Shown here in pieces: positions 1 to 4,967 of a DNA stretch of 6,879 nt. Positions within the stretch are counted from its first letter, which is position 1. Each line of letters starts with the position of its first letter. Both the position numbers and the translations under genes were made by a program. The stretch lies in contig NJDV01000048.1 in the NCBI GenBank assembly GCA_002254765.1, positions 1 through 6,879 on the forward strand, given 5' to 3'. The DNA is from Thermoplasmatales archaeon ex4484_36 (GTDB taxonomy: Archaea; Thermoplasmatota; Penumbrarchaeia; Penumbrarchaeales; EX4484-36). The notes below the pieces were generated by a model, which was not told the DNA's origin, searched no databases, and saw only the letters and a list, made by a program, of their open reading frames with translations.

Positions 1-599
1 ACAATAGTGACTTCCGTTCCCATAGCGGAGAAGAAGTGTCCATACTCTGCGGCAATATATCCCCCTCCTACAATGATGAGACTTGAGGGGCGCTTCTTTA
101 TCTTGAGTATAGTGTCGCTTGTATGGTATTCAACCCTCTGAAGTCCCTTTATAGGAGGTATGAACGGTTTGGAGCCCGTACAGAGAAAGATCATGTCTCC
201 CTTTATGTATTTCCCAGCAACCTTCAGCGTGTATGGTGCCACAAAGGACGCAGGATGGGGATAGTAGTCTATGTTGGGGGCGTGAGATAGACCTCGTCTT
301 ATCATCTCTATGTCCCTGCCGATGAGCTTTCTCATTCTCCCCATGACCTTCTCAAAATCCACATCCTTCACCTCTACCTCTATCCCAAACTCCCTAGCCC
401 TCTTAACTTCACGTATCAGCTCGGCGGGATAGAGAAGAATCTTCGTAGGGATGCATCCCCTGGTCAGGCATATGCCCCCGGGGTCATCTTTATCAATGAC
501 CGCCACCTTCATCTTGGGGTTTCGCCGAAGGAGGGGGTCAACGATGTTCATCGCTGAGCCAGTGCCAATGACTATAAGGTCGTACTTTTTCACTTTCAT
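1..599 (-). CDS. Class I pyridine nucleotide-disulfide oxidoreductase, dihydrolipoyl dehydrogenase-like (N-terminal part, cut by window edge)
   Basis: About 199 N-terminal residues are visible; family members are usually 450-480 residues, so the rest lies beyond the left edge. Residues 6-14 form the first FAD-binding strand and loop (DLIVIGTGS), followed by AMN where many relatives have a third glycine. Residues 41-53 (GGICLTRGCIPTK) contain the redox disulfide C44/C49 with the CxxxxC spacing of class I flavoprotein reductases. Residues 140-142 (CTG) match the second FAD contact, and 178-185 (GGGYIAAE) begin the NAD(P)-binding Rossmann fold. The family passes electrons between NAD(P)H, FAD, the disulfide and a substrate disulfide or metal in the cytoplasm. 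Dihydrolipoyl dehydrogenase, mycothione reductase-like and mercuric reductase-like enzymes share these motifs, and the substrate-specific C-terminal His-Glu region is not visible. The ATG start gives the expected few residues before the first strand. No Shine-Dalgarno site precedes it. Family assignment is firm, substrate is open. Confidence 0.9.
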   Translation of the reverse strand, partial: MKVKKYDLIVIGTGSAMNIVDPLLRRNPKMKVAVIDKDDPGGICLTRGCIPTKILLYPAELIREVKRAREFGIEVEVKDVDFEKVMGRMRKLIGRDIEMIRRGLSHAPNIDYYPHPASFVAPYTLKVAGKYIKGDMIFLCTGSKPFIPPIKGLQRVEYHTSDTILKIKKRPSSLIIVGGGYIAAEYGHFFSAMGTEVTI

Positions 600-619
600 G
601 GTTGCGCATCTTTTCCCGG

Positions 620-631
620 TATAATTTATTT
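620..631 (-). promoter_or_regulatory. TATA box of the oxidoreductase gene (leaderless transcript likely)
   Basis: On the minus strand this reads AAATAAATTATA. Its centre lies about 26 nt before the ATG at 599, so an archaeal transcript would begin at or next to the start codon. The bases between box and ATG contain no purine-rich ribosome binding site, which agrees with a leaderless mRNA. This is a pattern call; the transcript start is inferred. The rest of 632-773 shows no gene that I can support. Confidence 0.55.
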
Positions 632-773
632 GTTCCTGAATTTTTAGGGGGATGTAACATTCTTTCAAAGACACGGAGTGGAGTCTACAGATGCCGTAGA
701 AAACTTGTAGATCTTCTGGCCCCCGAGTGCTTATAGCTGTTAAAATAGCGACTTTAGATGTTTAATTTAGAAG

Positions 774-850
774 TGGAGCCACCGGAGGGATTCGAACCCC
801 CGACCTGCTGATTACAAGTCAGCCGCTCTACCGGGCTAAGCTACGGTGGC
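774..850 (-). tRNA. tRNA-Thr (anticodon UGU), CCA encoded
   Basis: A complete cloverleaf folds from the minus strand. The acceptor stem GCCACCG pairs with CGGTGGC (844-850 with 778-784). The D arm is GCTT/GAGC, and the anticodon stem GCTGA/TCAGC encloses the loop CTTGTAA, giving anticodon UGU for threonine codon ACA. The variable loop has five bases. The T arm GGGGG/CCCTC has one G-U pair and the loop TTCGAAT. The base after the acceptor stem (777) is U73, the discriminator I associate with archaeal threonine tRNAs, and CCA is encoded at 774-776. There is no intron. The T-loop carries C56, the base methylated by Trm56, which is encoded in the same window. Identity is clear from the anticodon. 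Confidence 0.96.
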
Positions 851-876
851 ACCTGTGAGGAGGTATAGAAGATGTG

Positions 877-888
877 TAATAAAATTTA
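877..888 (-). promoter_or_regulatory. TATA box of tRNA-Thr
   Basis: The minus strand reads TAAATTTTATTA, centred about 33 nt before the first tRNA base. This would start transcription a few nucleotides upstream of the mature 5' end, as expected for a tRNA trimmed by RNase P. The call rests on sequence and spacing only. Confidence 0.5.
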
Positions 889-967
889 CCGTTTGGGAGC
901 TCATTTTCGTTTTAACCTCCCGAGTTTAAAGGAAGACAAACCTTGTTTGGATGGTGTTTTTCAGAAA

Positions 968-980
968 GAAATATATTAAT
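968..980 (+). promoter_or_regulatory. TATA box of the small membrane protein gene at 1021
   Basis: The plus strand reads AAATATATTAAT after a purine-rich stretch (CAGAAAGA) that could serve as the TFB recognition element. Transcription would start near position 1000. That lies downstream of the in-frame ATG codons at 943 and 979, so neither can be the start, and just upstream of the Shine-Dalgarno sequence at 1007-1013. Confidence 0.55.
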
Positions 981-1020
981 GAAAAACTATGGAGGCCCAC
1001 AGTGCAGGGGAGGCAGAAAT

Positions 1021-1380
1021 GTGAAAGATGTAGACCTCCAGTATTATCTCTTGGGCTTTCTCATAATATTCTTTGGGGCACTCTATCTGGGGGGAGTAAA
1101 CAACGACGTGGCTCTATCCGCCATAGTTCTCATCTACTTCTTCAGCGTAGGAGTCATCCTGGTGGGACTTGGAGTCTTTATAGAAAGGCCCATTGAGAAG
1201 CTGCTGGTGTTCTTAGGACTGCTGTCCCTGGCACTCTCCATCCTTCTCTCTGGGGCCTTGGGATACATTAACCCATCTTATGTGGTGGGGGGTTTGATTG
1301 CAGTTGGGGGTGCCTTCGTTATCTCCTACGGCCACTACATAAAAAAGACCTACCCAGAAGAGGGCCGGGAAAAGAAGTGA
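1021..1380 (+). CDS. Small four-helix membrane protein of unknown function
   Basis: The protein has 119 residues and I do not recognise a family. Four hydrophobic segments are clear at about residues 8-25, 30-54, 61-83 and 87-106, joined by very short loops, with a charged C-terminal tail (KKTYPEEGREKK). This predicts an integral protein of the cytoplasmic membrane with no large soluble domain and no obvious catalytic residues. The start is a GTG. It is chosen because GGGGAGG (1007-1013) lies seven bases ahead and because the likely TATA box at 968-980 overlaps or follows the in-frame ATGs at 943 and 979. Starting at 943 would add an implausible 26-residue extension. The gene stands alone, divergent from the tRNA and convergent with the glutamate dehydrogenase gene. 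T-rich sequence (1384-1388) directly after the stop codon may end its transcript. Coding status is likely; function is unknown. Confidence 0.75.
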   Translation: MKDVDLQYYLLGFLIIFFGALYLGGVNNDVALSAIVLIYFFSVGVILVGLGVFIERPIEKLLVFLGLLSLALSILLSGALGYINPSYVVGGLIAVGGAFVISYGHYIKKTYPEEGREKK

Positions 1381-1389
1381 AAATTTTTC

Positions 1390-1424
1390 AAAAAAGAAGA
1401 GAATAGGGATGGCCCTGCCACCCC
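1390..1424 (-). terminator. Hairpin and T-rich terminator after the glutamate dehydrogenase gene
   Basis: Bases 1406-1413 (GGGATGGC) pair with 1417-1424 (GCCACCCC) through seven base pairs and one mismatch, with a three-base loop. On the minus strand the stem is followed by a T-rich run ending in six Ts at 1390-1396. The position directly downstream of the stop codon at 1438 suits a terminator. Archaeal termination relies mainly on the T tract; the hairpin may instead protect the 3' end. Confidence 0.6.
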
Positions 1425-1427
1425 TCA

Positions 1428-1451
1428 GCGGCTGGAATTATATCCAGCCGC
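1428..1451 (-). repeat. Perfect 8-bp inverted repeat spanning the glutamate dehydrogenase stop codon
   Basis: GCGGCTGG (1428-1435) and CCAGCCGC (1444-1451) are exact inverted repeats around an eight-base AT-rich loop that contains the stop codon TAA (1438-1440). In the mRNA this forms a strong GC-rich stem that includes the final codons. With the hairpin at 1406-1424 it makes two stem-loops in a row. A role in transcript end formation or stability is an inference. Confidence 0.6.
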
Positions 1452-2689
1452 GAGTCTTCATCGCATCGGCAACTCTCTTCACCGACACGATGTAAGCAGC
1501 GTTCCTGGTGTGAATGTCCTTCCCCTTCTCGTTGTACTCCTTCAGGGTGTTCAGGACATCCCAGGTGGCGTCGCTCATCTTCTTGTCCAGCTTAGCGTAG
1601 ACCTCTGGATAATCCCAGTAGTAGCCGTTTATGTTTTGCACCCACTCGAAGTAAGATGTGGTGACACCACCGGCGTTGGCTAGGAAGTCAGGGAGCACGA
1701 GGCATCCCTTCTTGTGGAGTATCCTGTCAGCCTCAGGGGTCGTGGGTCCATTGGCGAGCTCCAGCACGATCTTGGCCTTCACGCGGTCGGCGTTGTCCTC
1801 CCTAATGACGTTCTCAAGGGCAGCGGGTATGAGTATGTCCACATCAAGCTCTAGAAGCTCTTCGTTGCTGATCTTCTTAACGTTGGGATAGTTGGTCACC
1901 GTGCCAGTCTCTCTCTTTGTGCGGAAGACCTCACGGAAGGGAAGCCCCTCCTCGGAGTAAATGCCGCCCTTTGAGTCGCTGACGGCAACAACCTTAACGT
2001 TAGAGAACATTCTGGTTATTAGGCTCGTGGGGTGGTCTGTGGAGGTTCTCTTTGTTCTCAACAAGCTTGATCCCGAGGAACTTGGCAGCTTCCCTGAGCA
2101 CGAACATGCCGCCGCGGGCGGTAGCGTCCTCCCTGCCCTTGGACCCGCCAACATTGTGGGGCTTTCCGGTTATTACCCCCGGGGTGTTATATCCCATGAG
2201 CTTGCTGTACTCATCCATCATCCAGGCCATGATCTGGGGGGTGGTGTAGACATCCGGGGCGGGTATGTCCTTCTCCGGCCCGATGAACCTTCCTATGGCC
2301 CGGATGTATCCCCTGGCAAGGCGCTCCTTCTCGCCGTCGCTCATCTCCTTGGGGTTGCATATGATGCCACCCTTACCGCCTCCGTAGGGTATCCCTACAA
2401 CGGCGGTTTTCCAGGTCATCCAGGCAGCAAGGGCCTTTACGGTGTCCAAGGTCTCAGATGGGTGCCAGCGGATACCTCCTTTGGTGGGTCCCAGTGCGTC
2501 GTTATACTGCACTCGGAAGCCTGTGAACACCTTCACAGTGCCATCGTCCATCTTTACCGGTATACTTACGATAAGTGTTCTCATTGGTTCTCTGAGCATC
2601 TGGTGGGTTGACTCATCCAGTCCCATGATTTCTGCCACCTCGTCAAGCTGCTTTTGTGCTATCGCAAACGGATTCAATTCCTCAGCCAT
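1438..2689 (-). pseudogene. gdhA: Glutamate dehydrogenase, broken in two frames at the dinucleotide-binding loop
   Basis: Glutamate dehydrogenase (Glu/Leu/Phe/Val family) interconverts glutamate and 2-oxoglutarate plus ammonia with NAD(P). The N-terminal half reads from ATG 2689 to a stop at 2000-2002 (229 residues). It holds the substrate domain with [11 protein letters not shown] (67-77), the catalytic-lysine motif YGGGKGGI (102-109, K106) and DIPAPDVYT (141-149). The C-terminal half continues in another frame from about 2030 down to 1438, with VKVVAVSDSKGG, LANGPTTPEAD and FLANAGGVTTSYFEWVQN intact. Between them the expected strand and GxGNxG loop of the NAD(P) Rossmann fold are missing. 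Compared with the Pyrococcus furiosus enzyme as I recall it, about 17 nt are lacking, which also explains the frame change. Restoring them gives about 422 residues, near the usual 420. ATG 2689 is preferred over ATG 2695 because GGAGG lies seven bases ahead. No other stop or shift is seen, so the lesion is recent or an assembly error. Confidence 0.88.
2000..2059 (-). other. Frameshift junction within the glutamate dehydrogenase gene, flanked by inverted repeats
   Basis: The frame of the N-terminal half reads LVENKENL and then unrelated residues to its stop. The C-terminal frame becomes recognisable at about [13 protein letters not shown]. In between lie about 16 bases (CCACAGACCACCCCAC and neighbours on the coding strand) where about 33 coding for VAIQGxGNxG are expected. 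AGAGAAC (2002-2008) and GTTCTCT (2045-2051) are exact inverted repeats around this stretch, and a second GTTCTC lies at 2054-2059. The stretch is C-rich on the coding strand, whereas codons for a glycine-rich loop should be G-rich. Confidence 0.7.
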
Positions 2690-2724
2690 ACGCATTCCTC
2701 CTTTGTCCGCCCCTAGTGGGGCTC

Positions 2725-2751
2725 GGTAGGAAATAGCCTACCCTATATAAA
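2725..2751 (-). promoter_or_regulatory. Glutamate dehydrogenase promoter: TATA box with adjacent palindrome
   Basis: The minus strand reads TTTATATA at 2751-2744, a strong archaeal TATA box, which places the transcript start near 2720. Directly downstream, GGTAGG (2725-2730) and CCTACC (2737-2742) form a perfect inverted repeat with a six-base spacer, lying between the TATA box and the start site. A protein bound there would block polymerase recruitment, so this is a candidate repressor operator. A second short dyad, CCCC-TAGT-GGGG (2710-2721), sits at the presumed start of the leader. The leader carries GGAGG ahead of ATG 2689. Promoter assignment is good; the operator role is inferred. Confidence 0.6.
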
Positions 2752-2770
2752 CCTAATTCTGGCGAGGTCG

Positions 2771-2833
2771 TAAAGAGATAAAAGAAAAATTCGCACAATG
2801 ACGAAAGGAGGAGTGGAAGATGTCAGGACATCT
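2771..2833 (-). terminator. Palindrome plus T-rich tract after the 65-residue ORF
   Basis: AGATGTC (2818-2824) and GACATCT (2827-2833) are perfect 7-bp inverted repeats separated by two bases, and they directly follow the stop codon at 2834-2836. As RNA they can form a six-pair stem with a four-base loop. About 27 bases further on, the minus strand has a T-rich stretch (2790-2771, ATTTTTCTTTTATCTCTTTA). This suits termination between the 65-residue ORF and the glutamate dehydrogenase promoter. The near-continuous dyad could instead be a regulator binding site. Confidence 0.45.
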
Positions 2834-3031
2834 CTAAAAGGGCCTTCTGAGAAGTCTTTTTAAACCCACCTCCACCTCTCTAAGCTCCCTATCCACCTGT
2901 GCGATGTAGTCCATGAGAACCTCCACCTCACTTCTGAACCCCAACAGGTCATCTGATTCTATGTAATCCCTGCTCTCATCTACGGTTTTTTCCTTTTCAA
3001 AATGAGGCCCGTCAATTTCACCAGAAATCAT
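2834..3031 (-). CDS. Small hypothetical protein with C-terminal coiled coil
   Basis: This ORF encodes 65 residues that I do not recognise. The first 32 are acidic and probably loosely structured. Residues 33-62 (from RSEVEVLMDYIAQVDRELRE onward) have regular hydrophobic spacing and many charges, typical of a coiled coil or a long amphipathic helix. There is no signal peptide or membrane segment. A stop codon lies ten codons upstream and no alternative start exists, so ATG 3031 is forced. No Shine-Dalgarno site is seen. A possible TATA box (3059-3065) would start the mRNA only a few bases ahead of the ATG, so translation may be nearly leaderless. The gene follows the four-gene operon by 65 bases on the same strand and is followed by a palindrome and T-rich tract. 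This arrangement supports a real gene, but its short length leaves doubt. Confidence 0.5.
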   Translation of the reverse strand: MISGEIDGPHFEKEKTVDESRDYIESDDLLGFRSEVEVLMDYIAQVDRELREVEVGLKRLLRRPF

Positions 3032-3057
3032 GTCAGGAAGGGCGAATGCGATAGGTC

Positions 3058-3067
3058 CATATTAACC
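3058..3067 (-). promoter_or_regulatory. Possible TATA box of the 65-residue ORF
   Basis: The minus strand reads GGTTAATATGG, with a purine-rich stretch (AAGGAAAA) just upstream that could be the TFB element. The spacing predicts a start near 3037, six bases before the ATG at 3031. The box is imperfect, so the call is weak. Confidence 0.33.
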
Positions 3068-3096
3068 TTTTCCTTAACGCACCTAGCGGAGGAGGT

Positions 3097-3333
3097 TCAT
3101 GTTCCCCCTCTCCCCGCCCCCTTCCTTTTAAGATACAGGCCCCAAAGCACACTCAGGACCTCCTCCTCAAGCTCGGGGGGAATGTAGTTGTACATGCGCA
3201 CCCTTTTCATGATCTCCCTCTGGCTCTGCTCATCCTCCATATTAAGGTTTTCCACTTCCTTGAGTATCTGGTCTACCCCCTTCAAGGTGATCTCCTTTCC
3301 CGCTACGACGATCCTCTCCTCCTTCAGCTCCAT
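3097..3333 (-). CDS. Small charged hypothetical protein, last gene of the Trm56-HD operon
   Basis: The product is 78 residues from ATG 3333. I cannot name the family. It begins with a short beta-like stretch (ERIVVAGKEITLKG, 6-19), then a long charged helix (20-45), then MYNYIPPELEEEVLSVLWGLY (47-67) and a basic tail (KRKGAGRGG). I have a loose memory of YNYIP-type segments followed by a helix in other small anaerobe proteins, but would not assign function from it. In-frame starts also exist at GTG 3342 and ATG 3339. ATG 3333 is preferred because AGGTGAT (3344-3338), complementary to the 16S rRNA 3' end, lies four bases ahead and itself covers the other two starts. That Shine-Dalgarno site overlaps the stop codon of the Trm56-HD gene, so translation of the two is probably coupled. 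The loop of a stem at 3089-3110 contains its stop codon. Confidence 0.72.
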   Translation of the reverse strand: MELKEERIVVAGKEITLKGVDQILKEVENLNMEDEQSQREIMKRVRMYNYIPPELEEEVLSVLWGLYLKRKGAGRGGT

Positions 3334-3342
3334 TTTCATCAC

Positions 3343-4446
3343 CTAACCTATGAGCTCGTCAAACTTAATATCCAGGAGAGTTTCCAGTTCCATCTGGATA
3401 TCCAGTGCTCTTCTAGCTACCTTCTCAAGGCCCCGCTTCCTCATCCTCTCTAGGAATGTGCTTAGTGGGACGCGCTCAGAATCTGCAAGCATGTTGTCAA
3501 TGTGCGTTATGATCTTCTCCTCAAGAGTCTCCGGCACGTACCTTTTTGGGGGCAAACCGAGGCGGGAAGCATCCTCTTCATCAAGCCCCGCCCCAATATG
3601 CCTTTCAGCAACTTTTGCAAGCCTCTCATCCACCCCCAGCCCTCTAAGCAGCTCCCCTCCTATGACCCCGTGGTCTATGCCGTGGCTCCTGGAGCGCCCC
3701 ACATCGTGCAGAAGCGACCCCACCAGTAAAAGCCGCTCGTCAATTTTAACGTTCTTTGAGACCCTGGCGAGGAGGTCCTTGCTGAATTCCATCGCAGCCA
3801 GACAGTGGCTTATTACCGCTGGTGGTGTGCCGACATCCACGAGGATTCTCAGGGCTTCCTTCTCGTCAGGTATCCATCCCTCTTCTTTTTTCAGCTCTGA
3901 AAGCGGCGGGGCCTCAAGGCTGATTACCTTCTTACCTTTCTTCGCAGGGAGTATGACTTCCCGGGCCCCGGGGAACGAAAGCTCCTCTTCTACCCCCCCG
4001 TACAGCTCATGCAAGAAGACAGCCAGGGAGGAGATCTCAGAGTGAGGTTGCTGTGATATGGAGATGTTGTAGTCCGCTTTTTGATAGACCCACCCGGGAA
4101 CCTTCTCAGCCCCTACGACCACAAGAAGCCTCTCCTCACCCTTAAGCTCCTTGACATGCCACCTTAAGGGCTCCCCGTACATGGTGAGATGTACCACCGC
4201 CCCGGGGAAGTTTTCAACTTCCCTCTTAGGGGAGACGCCGCTCCTCAATGCAAAATTCCCCCCAAACCTTTTCACTACTTCTTCCACGGTCTGATGTAAC
4301 CTTTCATCCCTGCGATCAACTAGGACCCCTCTGGCCCCGAAGGACCTTGCCAGGAGAGCTACGTGCGTTGTGACCCTTTTGTCCCTCCCGGGCCTGTGGC
4401 CCATTCTGAGGACCCACACCGGGGGTTTTAGATCTTCAGGGAACAT
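3343..4446 (-). CDS. trm56: Fusion of tRNA cytidine-56 2'-O-methyltransferase (Trm56) and an HD-domain hydrolase
   Basis: Residues 1-175 match archaeal Trm56, a SPOUT-fold enzyme that uses S-adenosylmethionine to methylate the ribose of C56 in the tRNA T-loop. The visible hallmarks are VWVLRMGHRPGRDKRVTTHV (10-29), VVHLTMYGEPL (84-94), LVVVGAEKVPGWVY (108-121) and QPHSEISSLAVFLHELY (133-149), which form the knotted cofactor site. Residues 195-367 form an HD domain, the metal-dependent phosphohydrolase fold, with H215, H247-D248 (SLLHDVGRSRSHG), H283 and D317 as the metal-ligand set. It resembles the stand-alone archaeal HDIG proteins. Stand-alone Trm56 is about 170-200 residues, so the doubled length is a true fusion; no stop or frameshift is seen at the join. 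ATG 4446 has GGAGG nine bases ahead and overlaps the upstream membrane-protein gene by 11 nt, which indicates translational coupling. The HD substrate is unknown. Acting on tRNA ends or nucleotides would be a guess. Confidence 0.93.
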   Translation of the reverse strand: MFPEDLKPPVWVLRMGHRPGRDKRVTTHVALLARSFGARGVLVDRRDERLHQTVEEVVKRFGGNFALRSGVSPKREVENFPGAVVHLTMYGEPLRWHVKELKGEERLLVVVGAEKVPGWVYQKADYNISISQQPHSEISSLAVFLHELYGGVEEELSFPGAREVILPAKKGKKVISLEAPPLSELKKEEGWIPDEKEALRILVDVGTPPAVISHCLAAMEFSKDLLARVSKNVKIDERLLLVGSLLHDVGRSRSHGIDHGVIGGELLRGLGVDERLAKVAERHIGAGLDEEDASRLGLPPKRYVPETLEEKIITHIDNMLADSERVPLSTFLERMRKRGLEKVARRALDIQMELETLLDIKFDELIG

Positions 4447-4957
4447 TCTCCTCTTCCTCCAGATCTTCCTCGGTTATGGCCAGCATAAGAACGGTGGCAC
4501 CGAAGCCTGCAAGGAGGAGGAGGAAAACAAAATGAACCGCATGGGAGAGGTCTACATGCAGATCGAAAAGAACTCCCCGGCCAAAAATGTCGGAGAGGAA
4601 CAGAATGTCCAGCAGCAGGAATACGGCCGTGAACAGGCTTGTTACAAATATGACCTTCCGACTTATGCGTCCCTCGGGTGAGCGGAGTTTGATGAGGTCC
4701 TTTGAGAAATATATCACTGGCAGGGCTCCGGTAAGCAGCACGGCAGGGATAGCAGCGATGTATACTTCCTCCGGCAGGTCTCTCATGAAGAAGTAGGCGT
4801 AGAGGAAAATTCCTCCTATAGACATGGCTGCCATGAAGGTCTTCATCTCCAAAGAGAGTGAACGGAGGAAGGAGATTAGCCCTCTTCCTTCCTTTCCTTC
4901 TGCCCTGGGGGCTGTTTTCCTGCCGGCCCGAAAGGCTCTACCCCCATGCTCTGTCAT
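4436..4957 (-). CDS. Four-helix membrane protein, second gene of the operon
   Basis: The product has 173 residues and I do not recognise its family. The first 25 residues are basic and polar (several R and K), which should keep the N-terminus inside. Four hydrophobic helices follow at about 41-58, 65-84, 101-121 and 140-161. The end is very acidic (TEEDLEEEENVP), so both ends are probably cytoplasmic. The loop between helices 3 and 4 contains HVDLSHAVHF with three histidines, a possible metal or haem contact, although this is only a suggestion. The ATG at 4957 lies ten bases after the stop of the regulator gene and has a weak site (GAGGG) ahead. Its last 11 nt overlap the start of Trm56-HD. 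The arrangement suggests joint production with the regulator and the tRNA enzyme, but the biochemical link is not apparent. Confidence 0.85.
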   Translation of the reverse strand: MTEHGGRAFRAGRKTAPRAEGKEGRGLISFLRSLSLEMKTFMAAMSIGGIFLYAYFFMRDLPEEVYIAAIPAVLLTGALPVIYFSKDLIKLRSPEGRISRKVIFVTSLFTAVFLLLDILFLSDIFGRGVLFDLHVDLSHAVHFVFLLLLAGFGATVLMLAITEEDLEEEENVP

Positions 4958-4967
4958 TTTAATCCCT

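Noticed and set aside
943..1020. N-terminal extension of the small membrane protein to ATG 943 or ATG 979
   Set aside because: The likely TATA box (968-980) overlaps or follows these codons, the extra residues are unlike the rest of the protein, and GTG 1021 has a good Shine-Dalgarno site at 1007-1013.
2000..2154. Programmed frameshifting as the explanation for the glutamate dehydrogenase break
   Set aside because: No slippery heptamer is seen, and a shift alone would not restore the missing glycine-loop residues.
1961..2611. Plus-strand open frame of 216 codons inside the glutamate dehydrogenase gene
   Set aside because: It lies antisense to strongly conserved enzyme sequence, has no recognisable domain and no promoter or ribosome binding site. 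It is an antisense shadow of a GC-biased gene.
2799..2864. Short plus-strand ORF beginning MTKGGVEDVRTSLK
   Set aside because: It is only 21 residues, overlaps the 3' end of the 65-residue ORF in antisense and has no ribosome binding site. The purine-rich bases lie inside it, not ahead of it.
3089..3110. Stem-loop around the stop codon of the 78-residue protein as a terminator
   Set aside because: A seven-pair stem with one G-U pair can form, but no T-rich run follows on the minus strand, so termination there is not supported.
3350..4045. Plus-strand open frame of 231 codons opposite the Trm56-HD gene
   Set aside because: It is serine-rich, low in complexity and antisense to clear HD and SPOUT motifs, which is typical of a shadow frame.
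4370..4681. Plus-strand open frame across the junction of Trm56-HD and the membrane protein gene
   Set aside because: Both minus-strand genes are well supported here and the frame encodes a polar sequence without recognisable features.
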